This document shows positions 17,692 through 25,794 of a DNA stretch of 64,000 bases, one piece after another; positions within the stretch are counted from its first letter, which is position 1; each line of letters opens with the position of its first letter. Location of the stretch: assembly GCF_001426245.1 (NCBI RefSeq), contig NZ_LMCM01000007.1, positions 1 to 64,000 on the forward strand. Direction: 5' to 3'. Both the position numbers and the translations under genes were made by a program. The notes under the pieces were generated by a model. That model had not been told where the DNA came from. It ran no database searches and worked only from the letters and a program-made list of their open reading frames with translations. The stretch comes from Phycicoccus sp. Root101 (GTDB taxonomy: Bacteria > Actinomycetota > Actinomycetes > Actinomycetales > Dermatophilaceae).

Positions 17692-18260
17692 GGCTTCCCC
17701 TTGAGCTTGTCGACGGTGACGAAGAACCCCTGCGGCGCCTTCACAACGGTGTAGGGATACCGCTGACGATCTGGGCGCTCCGGCCGCACGACGGACTTGC
17801 CCGCCTTGTCCACGATGTTGACCTTGCTGACGTCGATGCACGCGGAAACCGAGAAGGCCTTACCGTTCTTCGTGGTCGCGGTCGGAGAGTCAACAATCGT
17901 TCGACCCACCAGGGTCCAGCCTTTGGCTTGATAGGTTCCAAGGGTGTTGCGGGCCTGAATCGCCGCTTGGTCGCGTGCCACGTTGGCGACTTGGTTCAGA
18001 CTCTTCGTCGGATCGGCGGCTAGCTCGTCGAGGACACCCCAGTAGCGCCCAATCGTCTCCTCCGCCGACGTGAGATCCTTCTCGGCCGGAGTGAGCGACG
18101 TTGGGGACGACGTGGTGCCAGTCGTCGAGGTGGGCGCCACGGTGGTGCTGGTTGTCGAGGTCGCTGAAGGTGGCGCGGGGTCGTTGCAGGCCGAGGTCAG
18201 CACCACTGCGGACAGGGTCACGGTGAGACCGACGGCGCAGCTTCGGCTTCGGGTCGCCAT
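17685..18260 (-). CDS. Lipoprotein, probable first gene of the Tad operon
   Basis: 191 residues. A lipoprotein signal peptide ends in the lipobox LTSAC, followed by a Ser/Thr-rich linker and a small domain with ACIDVSKVNIVDKAGKSV and a C-terminal cysteine. The ATG has a strong RBS (GAGGAGGAACAG). It overlaps the next gene by seven bases. The fold resembles small actinobacterial secreted proteins of unknown function; a role in pilus biogenesis is only suggested by position. Confidence 0.72.
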   Translation of the reverse strand: MATRSRSCAVGLTVTLSAVVLTSACNDPAPPSATSTTSTTVAPTSTTGTTSSPTSLTPAEKDLTSAEETIGRYWGVLDELAADPTKSLNQVANVARDQAAIQARNTLGTYQAKGWTLVGRTIVDSPTATTKNGKAFSVSACIDVSKVNIVDKAGKSVVRPERPDRQRYPYTVVKAPQGFFVTVDKLKGKPC

Positions 18261-18647
18261 CTGTTCCTCCTCGACTTCCTTGCTCTAAGGCTCCGAATGG
18301 CCCCTGAGGGGACACCTACGGCTGAGTCGATCGCGAGCAACCAGTGCTCTACCGGCGCCACAGAACGCACCCTCTAGGCGTGATCTCACAGCGTGTACCT
18401 CGCGAGGCTGCTGCCGCGACCAGCCGGAGGCAGCGGGGATTTGGCTTTCATCGAGGTCGCGGCTGGTCGCCAAGGGCCTCGACAGGAGGTAGTGGTCGGC
18501 GTCCACCCCTCGGGGTTGGCCTGCGTTTGGGGAGTCCGGTGAAAGCACCACCCCAAACATGATAGACCATCGGCGCGTTTGATGCTTTTTTGGCTTAACT
18601 TAATATATCTGGAGATGCATTTCGTGGGGCGTGAGTACTATCGGACT
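18261..18647. promoter_or_regulatory. Divergent intergenic region between Tad operon and XRE operon
   Basis: The only large gap between divergent units in this part. On the plus strand a candidate promoter TTGATG - 16 bp - TAATAT lies at about 18,578-18,605, in a local AT-rich patch 43-70 bp upstream of the XRE start. The Tad promoter on the minus strand must also lie here, but I cannot place it. No ORF in the region looks real. Confidence 0.45.
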
Positions 18648-19061
18648 ATGGACAGTGCGGGCATCCCAAATCTCGCGAACAAACTCCAGCGCCTCTTCCG
18701 GACCATCCCTCAGCCCGACGGACGGGGCTGGTACACGAATGAGGTCGTGGTACGTGAACTGGCTGCCGACGGCGTGCCCGTAACAGTTCAGCACCTCAGC
18801 AACCTGCGTAACGGTCGTCGCGACAACCCGTCAGCGCGCCTCCTCGCGGGCATCGCGAAGGTCTTCGGCGTCCCCGTGGGCTACTTCTTCGACAGCGCCG
18901 AGGAGAAGCGCGTGAATGAGGACCTTGAAACCCTCTCTCAGCTTCGTCGTATGGGCGGCCTGCGCCTCCGCGGAGACCTAGATGCGGAAGGTCTGGTGCA
19001 ACTGCTCGGCGCGCTCAAGGAGATTCAGCGCATGGAAGGCAAAGGCAATGGCGAGGAGTGA
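18648..19061 (+). CDS. XRE-family transcriptional regulator
   Basis: 137 residues from ATG 18648; the frame is open further upstream through the promoter-like AT-rich patch, so the shorter start is preferred. The helix-turn-helix is VVVRELAADGVPVTVQHLSNLRNGRRDNPSARLLAGIAKVFGVPVGYFF, of the kind seen in Streptomyces regulators paired with ImmA/IrrE proteins. The C-terminal helix (LVQLLGALKEIQRME) may dimerise or contact the partner. Its end overlaps the metallopeptidase gene by 14 bp. It is likely to repress its own promoter, with cleavage by the neighbour relieving repression, as in ImmR/ImmA pairs. This is inference. Confidence 0.85.
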   Translation: MDSAGIPNLANKLQRLFRTIPQPDGRGWYTNEVVVRELAADGVPVTVQHLSNLRNGRRDNPSARLLAGIAKVFGVPVGYFFDSAEEKRVNEDLETLSQLRRMGGLRLRGDLDAEGLVQLLGALKEIQRMEGKGNGEE

Positions 19062-19557
19062 ACGTCATCGCGCGAGCGTTCGGCTGCGCCAGGCGGTGCG
19101 CACGGGGCGGGCTTTGATCCGCGAGAGCGGCACGATCGACGGCCTGGTTGACAGCTTGGCTCGTTCCCGCGAGAGGGACGTGCGAGTCATTGAGGTCCCT
19201 CTAACGGGTAACGCGCCCTCGGGCGCCTGGATCCCCACCCTCCAGTACGACTACTTGCTCGTCCCATTGGGTGCGTCACCGACCAGGCGCTGTGCCGTCC
19301 TCTGCCACGAAGTTGGTCACCTACTGCTGCACCACGACCCGGCGTTCCACAGCAGCCTGAACCCGAAACTTCTTGCCGCCCTAGCACCCTCTCTCCCAAT
19401 AGACACGACGCGGAAGATGCTGCAACGCACCGGGTACAGCAACCACGAGGAAGCTGCAGCTGAGTACGTCGGAACATCACTCGCGGTCGCACTCGATGAC
19501 TGTGCCCGCGCGGCAGAGTGGCAAGCCTCTTCAAGGTTATCCACGCGACTGAGATGA
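19048..19557 (+). CDS. ImmA/IrrE-like zinc metallopeptidase
   Basis: 169 residues from ATG 19048. The zinc motif HEVGH is present in AVLCHEVGHLLLHHD (near residue 86), and the downstream NHEEAAAEYVG helix supplies the probable third ligand. Family members such as ImmA and IrrE cleave a partner XRE repressor; the XRE gene here overlaps directly upstream. The start choice avoids a longer frame that would overlap the XRE gene more. Its stop overlaps the next start as ATGA. In annotation this family is often called toxin, but a peptidase role is better supported here. Confidence 0.85.
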   Translation: MARSERHRASVRLRQAVRTGRALIRESGTIDGLVDSLARSRERDVRVIEVPLTGNAPSGAWIPTLQYDYLLVPLGASPTRRCAVLCHEVGHLLLHHDPAFHSSLNPKLLAALAPSLPIDTTRKMLQRTGYSNHEEAAAEYVGTSLAVALDDCARAAEWQASSRLSTRLR

Positions 19558-20633
19558 CCGCTCTCGAAGTGCTCACGGTCGCGGCGCTCTGGGGCGCTGG
19601 GGCTTACAGAGGCGTCCGGGCACTCCGCAGACCCGCCACCTGGCGCACCGCTTTGGCAGTCTCCGTGATGGCGCTCGCCATGGCCGCCACCGCTCACTTC
19701 AACCGCATCCGGCTGGACGAGTGGGTGAACATCTCCAACGTCACAAACCTTGGCAGCCGCTTAGCGCTATGCGTTGCCGTGGCCAGCGCGCAGATCTACC
19801 TCTTGGGCACTCGTCACTCGGACATACCTGACGGCCAACGCCGCACCGTCTACGCCGTCAGCGCGGCCACGGCGGCAACATCCTCCGCGGCGTGGCTCGC
19901 AGCCCCGATCCACACCGTCGAGCTAGCAGACCTGGGCGAGGCCCCCCGCCACTTGGCAAGCCTCGTCTACATCGTGACGATCTACCTCTACCTAGCATGG
20001 TTCGAGGTTGGCGTGGCCCGCTACGCCCACCAGAGCTTTCGTTCGGCTCGGGGCACAGACCCTCCGGCAGCCGTGGCCATAGCCCTCATCGGGGCCTCGG
20101 CCTGGTCCGGGATCGCGGTCCTCTTGATGTGGACGACGCACAGTTCCGTCGCCCAGATCGTAGGGCGGTCGACGCCCTACCTCGACCGCACAGCGACCCT
20201 GCTCTTCCCAGTTCCTCTCATCTTGTTGGCGTCCGGCCTGCTCGCGCTCCCGGTACTGCCGGCACTCGCGCACCGTCTGGCAGCACGACGGCTGACCATC
20301 AGGCTGGATCCTCTGTGGCGGCTGATCGTGAACCAACATCCCCATGTGCAGCTCCCGCTACGGCAGGACCGGATCACGCAAGTTCTCGATCCGCGGCTCA
20401 AAGCTCAGCGACGCCTCATCGAGATCTCCGATGGACTCGAGGAACACCAAGTCGCAATGCCGAGCACCCTCATGGAACTCGCTCGGGCCATGGGTAAACC
20501 TCTGGCCAGGATGCCAGGTGCCGTCTCCGCGAAGGACGCCCTGACCCAGTTGGACCGGGCACCGTGGCCCCGCCCACTACTCAGCCTGAGCGACGCCCTC
20601 AGAAGCGCCGAACGCTCGCCAAGGAGAGACTGA
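19554..20633 (+). CDS. MAB_1171c/DUF6545-like integral membrane protein
   Basis: 359 residues from ATG 19554 (ATGA overlap). About seven hydrophobic segments fill the first 240 residues, followed by a soluble C-terminal domain of about 115 residues with LDPLWRLIVNQHPHVQLP and DPRLKAQRRLIEISDGL. This soluble part matches the pattern of the actinobacterial MAB_1171c/DUF6545 family, which regularly follows XRE and ImmA/IrrE genes. Molecular function is unknown. A substrate cannot be inferred from the sequence, so a transporter label is not justified. Confidence 0.75.
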   Translation: MTALEVLTVAALWGAGAYRGVRALRRPATWRTALAVSVMALAMAATAHFNRIRLDEWVNISNVTNLGSRLALCVAVASAQIYLLGTRHSDIPDGQRRTVYAVSAATAATSSAAWLAAPIHTVELADLGEAPRHLASLVYIVTIYLYLAWFEVGVARYAHQSFRSARGTDPPAAVAIALIGASAWSGIAVLLMWTTHSSVAQIVGRSTPYLDRTATLLFPVPLILLASGLLALPVLPALAHRLAARRLTIRLDPLWRLIVNQHPHVQLPLRQDRITQVLDPRLKAQRRLIEISDGLEEHQVAMPSTLMELARAMGKPLARMPGAVSAKDALTQLDRAPWPRPLLSLSDALRSAERSPRRD

Positions 20634-21254
20634 ATGCGGACCGATGTGGACGACCATTCGCGGTTGAACAACGCCCGAAGCACCCCTGCGGCCCGGCTGA
20701 TCGCAGGTGCCCTGACACCCGCGAACGTAGTCCTTGCGCTCATGGCCTACCTCGCCGTCAAGTACACCGCCAGCCTGTTGGCCGCTGCCGCGTGGTGGCT
20801 AGCCGCTCTCGTTCTCGTGGTTGGCGTTCCCTACCTCATCCTCTTCCGCGCCCTTCGTAACGGATCGGCCGACGATCGACAGGTCGTCCGCCGCTCTCAG
20901 CGACCCGCCCTTATGGCATCCGCCGCCGGCGCGGTCACCTTCGCGCTGGTCGTGCTGTACCTGGCCGGTGCTCCCCGGCCACTGGTCTGGCTCATCCTTG
21001 CGATGATCTGCGGTCTCGTCGCCATGGGGCTCACCACCATGGTGTGGAAGGCCTCGATGCACATGGCCGTCGCCGCTGGGGCAATCGCCGTTCTCGCCAT
21101 CGAACTTCCCAGCGCCGGCATCGCCGCAGCCTCGCTCTTGCCGGTGCTCGGATGGGCAAGGTGGCGCGACGGACGGCACAGCGTCATGCAGCTGGCAGGT
21201 GGAGCCGTCATTGGCGCCGCCGTCGCCGGCGTCGTGTACGGCTTCCTCCGGTGA
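20634..21254 (+). CDS. PAP2-like integral membrane protein
   Basis: 206 residues with about five membrane segments. The later half has TTMVWKASMHMAVAAGA and GWARWRDGRHSVMQLAGGAVIGAA, which correspond to the second and third parts of the PAP2 phosphatase signature (the latter being SRxxxxxH-like). The classical KxxxxxxRP motif is not clear, so activity on lipid phosphates is uncertain. ATG follows the preceding stop directly (TGAATG), making it the last gene of a four-gene coupled unit. Confidence 0.65.
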   Translation: MRTDVDDHSRLNNARSTPAARLIAGALTPANVVLALMAYLAVKYTASLLAAAAWWLAALVLVVGVPYLILFRALRNGSADDRQVVRRSQRPALMASAAGAVTFALVVLYLAGAPRPLVWLILAMICGLVAMGLTTMVWKASMHMAVAAGAIAVLAIELPSAGIAAASLLPVLGWARWRDGRHSVMQLAGGAVIGAAVAGVVYGFLR

Positions 21255-21731
21255 CGCCGTAACCATGTCTGCCTCAAAACGGACTTCGGCTCACGCTCCA
21301 CCATGCTTGGCGGCTTGCACTACTCGCCCGAACACGGACGCGTCGCCCTCACCGTCCCAGGCATGACCGACTTCCTTCGCCGCCGGGACCCCACGATTCT
21401 TCGCAGCCGGTGACGCATCGACCCGGTCAGATTCATCGGCAGGCCCCACAGCCGGTCCGCGCCGCGTCACGCTCGGCGCGATCGGACAACGCTGACCCGG
21501 CGGCACTCTGCACAACGTGTCTTGAGATGCCCGCGCCGGCCAGCAAACCGCCACCACGGAGTGCATGGGCGTGCCCGGTTACTCACGTCGGCCTCGGGGC
21601 CGGAGGCCGCGGTGCAATAGTGGTGCAGTTGCCGGCTTCCGCCCGAAGGCTCATCTACGTATGCTGAGCGTGCTTGAGCACGACTAGCGACCGTACGAGT
21701 CCGTCTGAGACTGGGTCCTGAGAACTTTTAA
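21255..21731. other. Gene-poor stretch with a possible coding remnant
   Basis: No complete gene is convincing. One plus-strand frame (about 21,261-21,413) reads LKTDFGSRSTMLGGLHYSPE and ends FLRRRDPTILRSR. It looks protein-like but has no start or upstream part, so it may be the tail of a deleted gene. The rest, up to the tRNA-like repeat, shows no feature I can name. Confidence 0.4.
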
Positions 21732-21767
21732 TCCGTAGGTTGTGGGTTCGAGCCCCACGGGGCCCAC
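21732..21767 (+). repeat. Attachment-site repeat 1: 3' half of a tRNA-Lys gene
   Basis: A tRNA 3' part is readable: anticodon loop CTTTTAA just upstream (anticodon TTT, Lys), variable region, T arm GTGGGTTCGAGCCCCAC and acceptor strand GGGGCCC. The 5' half (acceptor strand, D arm) is absent, so this is not a functional tRNA. The same 36 bases recur at 23,338 with one mismatch in direct orientation. An integrase fragment lies 78 bp inside the pair. This is the classical arrangement of att sites of elements integrated in a tRNA 3' end. Confidence 0.78.
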
Positions 21768-21844
21768 AAACACGCAGGTCAGCGCCCTGACTAGTGCAGT
21801 CAGCCGCTCGATGGGCGCCCAGCAGGACACGAAGCAGGACACGC

Positions 21845-22312
21845 TCACGGCGCCTCGCCCAGCTCAGGACCGCGGCCGGCGTCCGGGTCGAAGCCCTCCA
21901 GCGCCAGTGCCACGCTCGGGTCGACGGCTCGCCGGCCCAGGTAGACGTCCTGGGTCATGGACACGCGGGAGTGCCCCAGCTGGTCAGCGATCAGCCGTGC
22001 CGTCGCGCCACTGCCGTCCAGCAGGGTCGCGACCGTCTTGCGGTAGGTGTGCGGCTTCACCCAGTCGAACTCGGTGCCGGCCCGCACCTCCCGGAAGGCC
22101 CTGCCGGCTTTGTTCCGATCCCGGTAGCCACCCTTGCTGCCGGCGAAGACCGGGCCGTCGAAGGCCCCCAGTCGCACGCGCCGAGCCTTCAACATCGCTA
22201 GGCCCCACCCGGGCAGGAGCAGCACGCGGTACGACGTCTTGGACTTGAGTCGCGACGCGCGCAGCCCTTTGCCCTTAACCCGGATGACCCAGCCCTCACG
22301 ATCAGCGCCACA
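21845..22312 (-). pseudogene. Tyrosine recombinase (phage-type integrase), truncated
   Basis: An open frame of about 156 codons covering only the C-terminal catalytic part of a phage integrase. Readable: EGWVIRVKGKGLR, the HxxR box HTYRKTVATLLDGSG, the LGHSR box and the nucleophile context DVYLGR. The N-terminal arm and SAM-like domains and the first catalytic arginine are missing, so it cannot recombine DNA. Frame continuity beyond GTG 22,225 shows the true reading frame is longer than that start implies. It points toward the adjacent att repeat, as integrases of tRNA-targeted elements usually do. Confidence 0.8.
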
Positions 22313-22476
22313 GCAGTCGTCAGACCCGTGTGGTTGGCTCCCGCACCGGCATCGCAGCCGGTCGCCGTCGCTTCCTCATCCGTTCGGTCACTGCGCAGAC
22401 CCGCGGCCTCACCCGTTTGGTTGGAGTGCAGCCGATCGATGGGAAGCAGGGTCGTCCATTGCCTATACATGACGAA

Positions 22477-23118
22477 ATGTCCGATCCGAATCCTGAGCTG
22501 ATGTACCAGCAGCTGCGCCACACCGCTGATGCGCGGCTGTCGAAATGGAAGCGGCTCAAACTTCTTCGCTGGGCTTCTCGGCTTATGGCCTACTTCGGCA
22601 CGGTCATCGCCATGATCGGAGGCAACTTCGTCCGTGGCTACCGTGACTTGAGCGGCGGGCGTTTGGACAAGTGGGCGGGATGGCCACCGTGTCGGATGTG
22701 TGGCAAGCAGTTGCCCCAACGGTGCGCCTACTGCGTGCACTGTTTTAGCTTCACCCCTGTGGACATCCGCATCCCGTCGCGAAACAGCTCTGTCGTCCTC
22801 TTCACCACACCTGGCATGGCCGCCGCCATTTCCATCGGTGATGCGGTGCTGACGGGCTCGCTGCAGCGTAGAGCGGTGACAAGGGCGGTAGGCCTGGAGC
22901 GCGTTTCCATGCTCCCGGGGGCAATCGTGGTCGTTCCCCTTCTTGTCCTGTCGGGCTACCTGAATGGCAGCGGTCACTCTGCCTTGTCGTACACCGCTGG
23001 AATCGGTGGGCTCGCCCTGTGGCTCCTGCTGTGGCTCTGGGGCAGCGCTTCCAAGGAACTCCTGCAACGGGAGCTTGACGCTCGCCTCTTCCAAGCAAAG
23101 ATGGCAGAAAGCCGTTGA
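22477..23118 (+). CDS. Zinc-ribbon membrane protein, hypothetical cargo of the mini-element
   Basis: 213 residues from ATG 22,477; the frame is open upstream but overlaps the integrase promoter side, so the start is uncertain. After a helical segment comes a cysteine cluster PCRMCGKQLPQRCAYCVHC (CxxC ... CxxCxxC), a probable zinc ribbon. Two strong membrane helices lie near the C-terminus (MLPGAIVVVPLLVLSGYL and GLALWLLLWLWG). No family is recognised. It is the only whole gene between the two att repeats. Confidence 0.55.
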   Translation: MSDPNPELMYQQLRHTADARLSKWKRLKLLRWASRLMAYFGTVIAMIGGNFVRGYRDLSGGRLDKWAGWPPCRMCGKQLPQRCAYCVHCFSFTPVDIRIPSRNSSVVLFTTPGMAAAISIGDAVLTGSLQRRAVTRAVGLERVSMLPGAIVVVPLLVLSGYLNGSGHSALSYTAGIGGLALWLLLWLWGSASKELLQRELDARLFQAKMAESR

Positions 23119-23337
23119 ACCTCCTCGCTGTGGGCAACTGCCATCTCGGCCTTCGTTGGCCGGGCGCACCCCATGGGCTCCATCGGCCACCAAGAGCCGA
23201 CGTGGCAAGCGCCGATGCGGAAGGACACCGAGCAGGACACGAGGGCCGATTCGCGACCCGAACAACCACGACCACGCACCAGCCACCAAGCACGGAAAAG
23301 CGGCCAAAATCCTCACGAACGCACACCTGACGGGCAC

Positions 23338-23373
23338 TCCGTAGGTTGTGGGTTCGAGCCTCACGGGGCCCAC
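23338..23373 (+). repeat. Attachment-site repeat 2: tRNA-Lys 3' half
   Basis: 35 of 36 bases match the repeat at 21,732; the difference is CCCCAC to CCTCAC, which weakens one T-stem pair to G-U. Here even the anticodon loop is missing, so it is only an att remnant. It marks the boundary between the element and the core-like region to the right. Confidence 0.78.
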
Positions 23374-23442
23374 CTGACGTGCTCTTCGGCTTCACCTGCC
23401 GCTCGACGGTGTTTTCGGTTGGTCCCTGACACCACCATCCCG

Positions 23443-23811
23443 CTACCGGCAGCCGGGAGGCTCCCGGTCGTCAGCGTTCCGCTGGAACACGACCTCCTCC
23501 CCGTGGGCGCGGAAGACCGCCCGGCTTGCGGACTCGAGGGTCAGGCGTCCTTGCTGGTACGGGTCGTCCCAGCCGGGTGGCGCTGACCCACCTTCCCCGG
23601 TGGAAAGGGGTTCCTGGGCCGTCCACCAGTGGCCGCCGATGCGCGCGTGCTCGACCCCGCAGTGGGTGAGCGCGTAGAAGGTCACCGTCTCGCCGGCGGG
23701 AGGCACGGTCTCCGAGTAGGCCGCCAGCACCTCCCGGTCGGGAAGCCCACCGGAACCACTGCACGCGGACACCAGCGCCACGAGCACGCCTGCCAGCACC
23801 ACGTTCGACAT
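23443..23811 (-). CDS. Small lipoprotein, unknown function
   Basis: 122 residues if started at ATG 23,811, which places the signal peptide VVLAGVLVALVSAC correctly with lipobox LVSAC; the longer frame would bury it. The mature part has two cysteines (THCGVEHARIGGHWW and PPGC at the end) and a WW-containing strand pattern seen in small actinobacterial secreted proteins. No function is recognised. It is the first gene to the right of the att site. Confidence 0.6.
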   Translation of the reverse strand: MSNVVLAGVLVALVSACSGSGGLPDREVLAAYSETVPPAGETVTFYALTHCGVEHARIGGHWWTAQEPLSTGEGGSAPPGWDDPYQQGRLTLESASRAVFRAHGEEVVFQRNADDREPPGCR

Positions 23812-24042
23812 CCTCGACACGGCCACTCGCCTCACCCCGTCCGTCAGTATCGGGGCGCACCCACGGAATGCGCGAGAGTTCGTCGCGGACAGGACTCGAA
23901 CAGTGATCCCGGAAGGAACCGGACCGGACGAGAAATCTCGGCCCAACCGTCAGAGGATGTCGAGGACGCCGCCGCAGCCTCGTCCTCGGGGTGTCCGTGC
24001 ACCGCGCGACCGCGCACCGCACACGAGAACGGAGAAACGCCC

Positions 24043-24486
24043 ATGACCCGCTACCTGCTCGCGGTCGACTTCCAGTCCGGCCCCGACGACACCCCGATGG
24101 AGCAGTGGCAGCCCGAGGAGGTCACCGCCCACCTCGACTACTACCGCGCCCTGTACGCCGAGCTCGAGGCCTCCGGTGAGCTGGTCGACCACACGATCCT
24201 CACCGGACCCGACCTCGCCAAGGTCGTCACGTCCGACGGCACCCGGTCGGTGGTCACGGACGGCCCGTTCCAGGAGATCAAGGAGTGGGTCGCCGGCTTC
24301 CAGATCGTCGACGTGGAGACCGAGGAGCGCGCCCTCGAGATCGCCGCCCGCGTGTCCGCGGTGCCCGGTCGCGGCGGGGTCCCCACCCAGCAGCCCATCC
24401 AGGTGCGCCGCGTCATGGACGAGGGCCCGGCCGATGCCGCGGCGATGGACGACTTCCTCGCGACCGTGACCCACGACCACCACTGA
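24043..24486 (+). CDS. YCII-related DGPF-domain protein, partner of ECF42
   Basis: 147 residues with a purine-rich GAGAACGGAGAAA upstream of ATG. The YCII-like fold is seen in MTRYLLAVDF, and the signature VVTDGPFQEIKEWVAGFQIVDVE contains the DGPF motif that names the family. DGPF proteins are regularly encoded next to ECF42 sigma factors and are thought to act with them or be their target. Enzymatic function is unknown. The sigma gene starts six bases after the stop. Confidence 0.85.
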   Translation: MTRYLLAVDFQSGPDDTPMEQWQPEEVTAHLDYYRALYAELEASGELVDHTILTGPDLAKVVTSDGTRSVVTDGPFQEIKEWVAGFQIVDVETEERALEIAARVSAVPGRGGVPTQQPIQVRRVMDEGPADAAAMDDFLATVTHDHH

Positions 24487-24492
24487 GCCGGC

Positions 24493-25761
24493 GTGACCGA
24501 CGCCGATCACGAGGTCGAGGACCTGCTGCGCACCCTGGCGCCGCAGGTCCTTGGTGCCCTCGCGCGTCGCACGGGTGACTTCGACGCGTCCGAGGACGCC
24601 GTCCAGGAGGCGTTGATCGTCGCGGCGGACCGGTGGCCACGCGACGGCATACCCGAACGTCCGCGCGGGTGGCTCCTGCAGACCGCGCAACGAAAGCTCG
24701 TGGACCACTGGCGCAGCGACGACGCGCGGCGGCGGCGCGAGCGCCTCACCACCGCCCGCGAGGTGGTCGGTGGCCCCGAGGTCGTCAACCACGACGACAC
24801 CCTGACCGTGCTCCTCCTGTGCTGCCACCCCGCCCTCACCCCCGCGTCCGCCATCGCGCTCACGTTGCGTGCCGTCGGTGGCCTGACCACGGCGCAGGTC
24901 GCGAGCGCCTTCCTGGTGCCCGAGGCCACGATGGCGCAACGGATCAGCCGGGCGAAGGCAACCATCCGCGCGGCCGGTGCCACCTTCGAGGAACCCGGCG
25001 CGGAGGAGCTGCCGCAGCGGGTGCGTTCGGTGCTGCGCGTCCTCTACCTGGTGTTCAACGAGGGGTATGCCGCGAGCAGCGGGGAGGGCGTGCACCGCAC
25101 CGACCTCACGGACGAGGCGATCCGCCTCACCCGCGCCGCCCACCGTCTGCTGCCCGCCGAGCCCGAGGTGACGAGCCTGCTGGCGCTCATGCTGCTCACC
25201 GACGCGCGCAGGTCGGCGCGCACCACCCCGGCGGGCGACCTGGTGCCCCTCGCAGAGCAGGACCGCCGACTGTGGGACCGGGACAAGATCCGCGAGGGGA
25301 CGGCACTCCTCGACGGGACCCTGGGTGCGGGAAGGGGGTTCATCGGCGAGTACCAGGTGCAGGCCGCCATCGCGGCCGTCCACGACCGCGCGGAGAAAGC
25401 AGCCGCCACCGACTGGCCGCAGGTCCTCGCCCTCCAAGGGATGCTCGAGGACCTCACGGCCAACCCGCTGGTGACGCTGAGCCGGGCCGTGGCGACCGCG
25501 AACGTCCACGGACCCGAGGCAGGTCTCGCTGTTCTCGACGGCCTCGGGGAACGGCTCGACGGGTCCCACCGGTTCGACGCCGTGCGGGCCCACCTGCTGG
25601 AGCTGGCCGGATGCGACGAAGAGGCGGCCGCGGCATACCGAAAGGCGGCCGCGCGCGCCACGAACCTCCAGGAGCAGCGCCACCTCTCGGCCCGGGCGGC
25701 GCTCGCCGCGCACCGAGCGCCGGCACCGCGGCTCGACCGCGTGGCGCACCGCACCGACTGA
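24493..25761 (+). CDS. ECF42-group RNA polymerase sigma factor with long C-terminal extension
   Basis: 422 residues, about twice the length of a simple ECF sigma. The sigma-2 region includes VQEALIVAADRWPRDGIPERPRGWL. The sigma-4 helix-turn-helix is in GGLTTAQVASAFLVPEATMAQRISRAK. The remaining 230 residues are helical repeats (NEGYAASSGEGVHRTDLTDEAIRL, LLALMLLTDARRSAR), as in ECF42 proteins, whose extension takes the place of an anti-sigma factor. It is encoded directly after a DGPF gene, which is the defining neighbourhood of the group. Confidence 0.88.
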   Translation: MTDADHEVEDLLRTLAPQVLGALARRTGDFDASEDAVQEALIVAADRWPRDGIPERPRGWLLQTAQRKLVDHWRSDDARRRRERLTTAREVVGGPEVVNHDDTLTVLLLCCHPALTPASAIALTLRAVGGLTTAQVASAFLVPEATMAQRISRAKATIRAAGATFEEPGAEELPQRVRSVLRVLYLVFNEGYAASSGEGVHRTDLTDEAIRLTRAAHRLLPAEPEVTSLLALMLLTDARRSARTTPAGDLVPLAEQDRRLWDRDKIREGTALLDGTLGAGRGFIGEYQVQAAIAAVHDRAEKAAATDWPQVLALQGMLEDLTANPLVTLSRAVATANVHGPEAGLAVLDGLGERLDGSHRFDAVRAHLLELAGCDEEAAAAYRKAAARATNLQEQRHLSARAALAAHRAPAPRLDRVAHRTD

Positions 25762-25794
25762 ACGGCGGACCTGCGGAGGGCCCGACCGACCTCG

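Noticed and set aside
19518-19553. Earlier ATG for the MAB_1171c-like gene
   Set aside because: It overlaps the metallopeptidase gene by 40 bp in another frame; ATG 19,554 gives the usual ATGA overlap and begins just before the first membrane helix.
21410-21667. 85-codon plus-strand ORF before the att site
   Set aside because: Composition is Arg/Pro/Ala-rich, there is no RBS and no family motif, and it ends in non-coding-like sequence.
23338-23373. Functional tRNA gene
   Set aside because: Only the T arm and acceptor 3' strand are present; no anticodon, D arm or 5' acceptor strand, so it is an att remnant.
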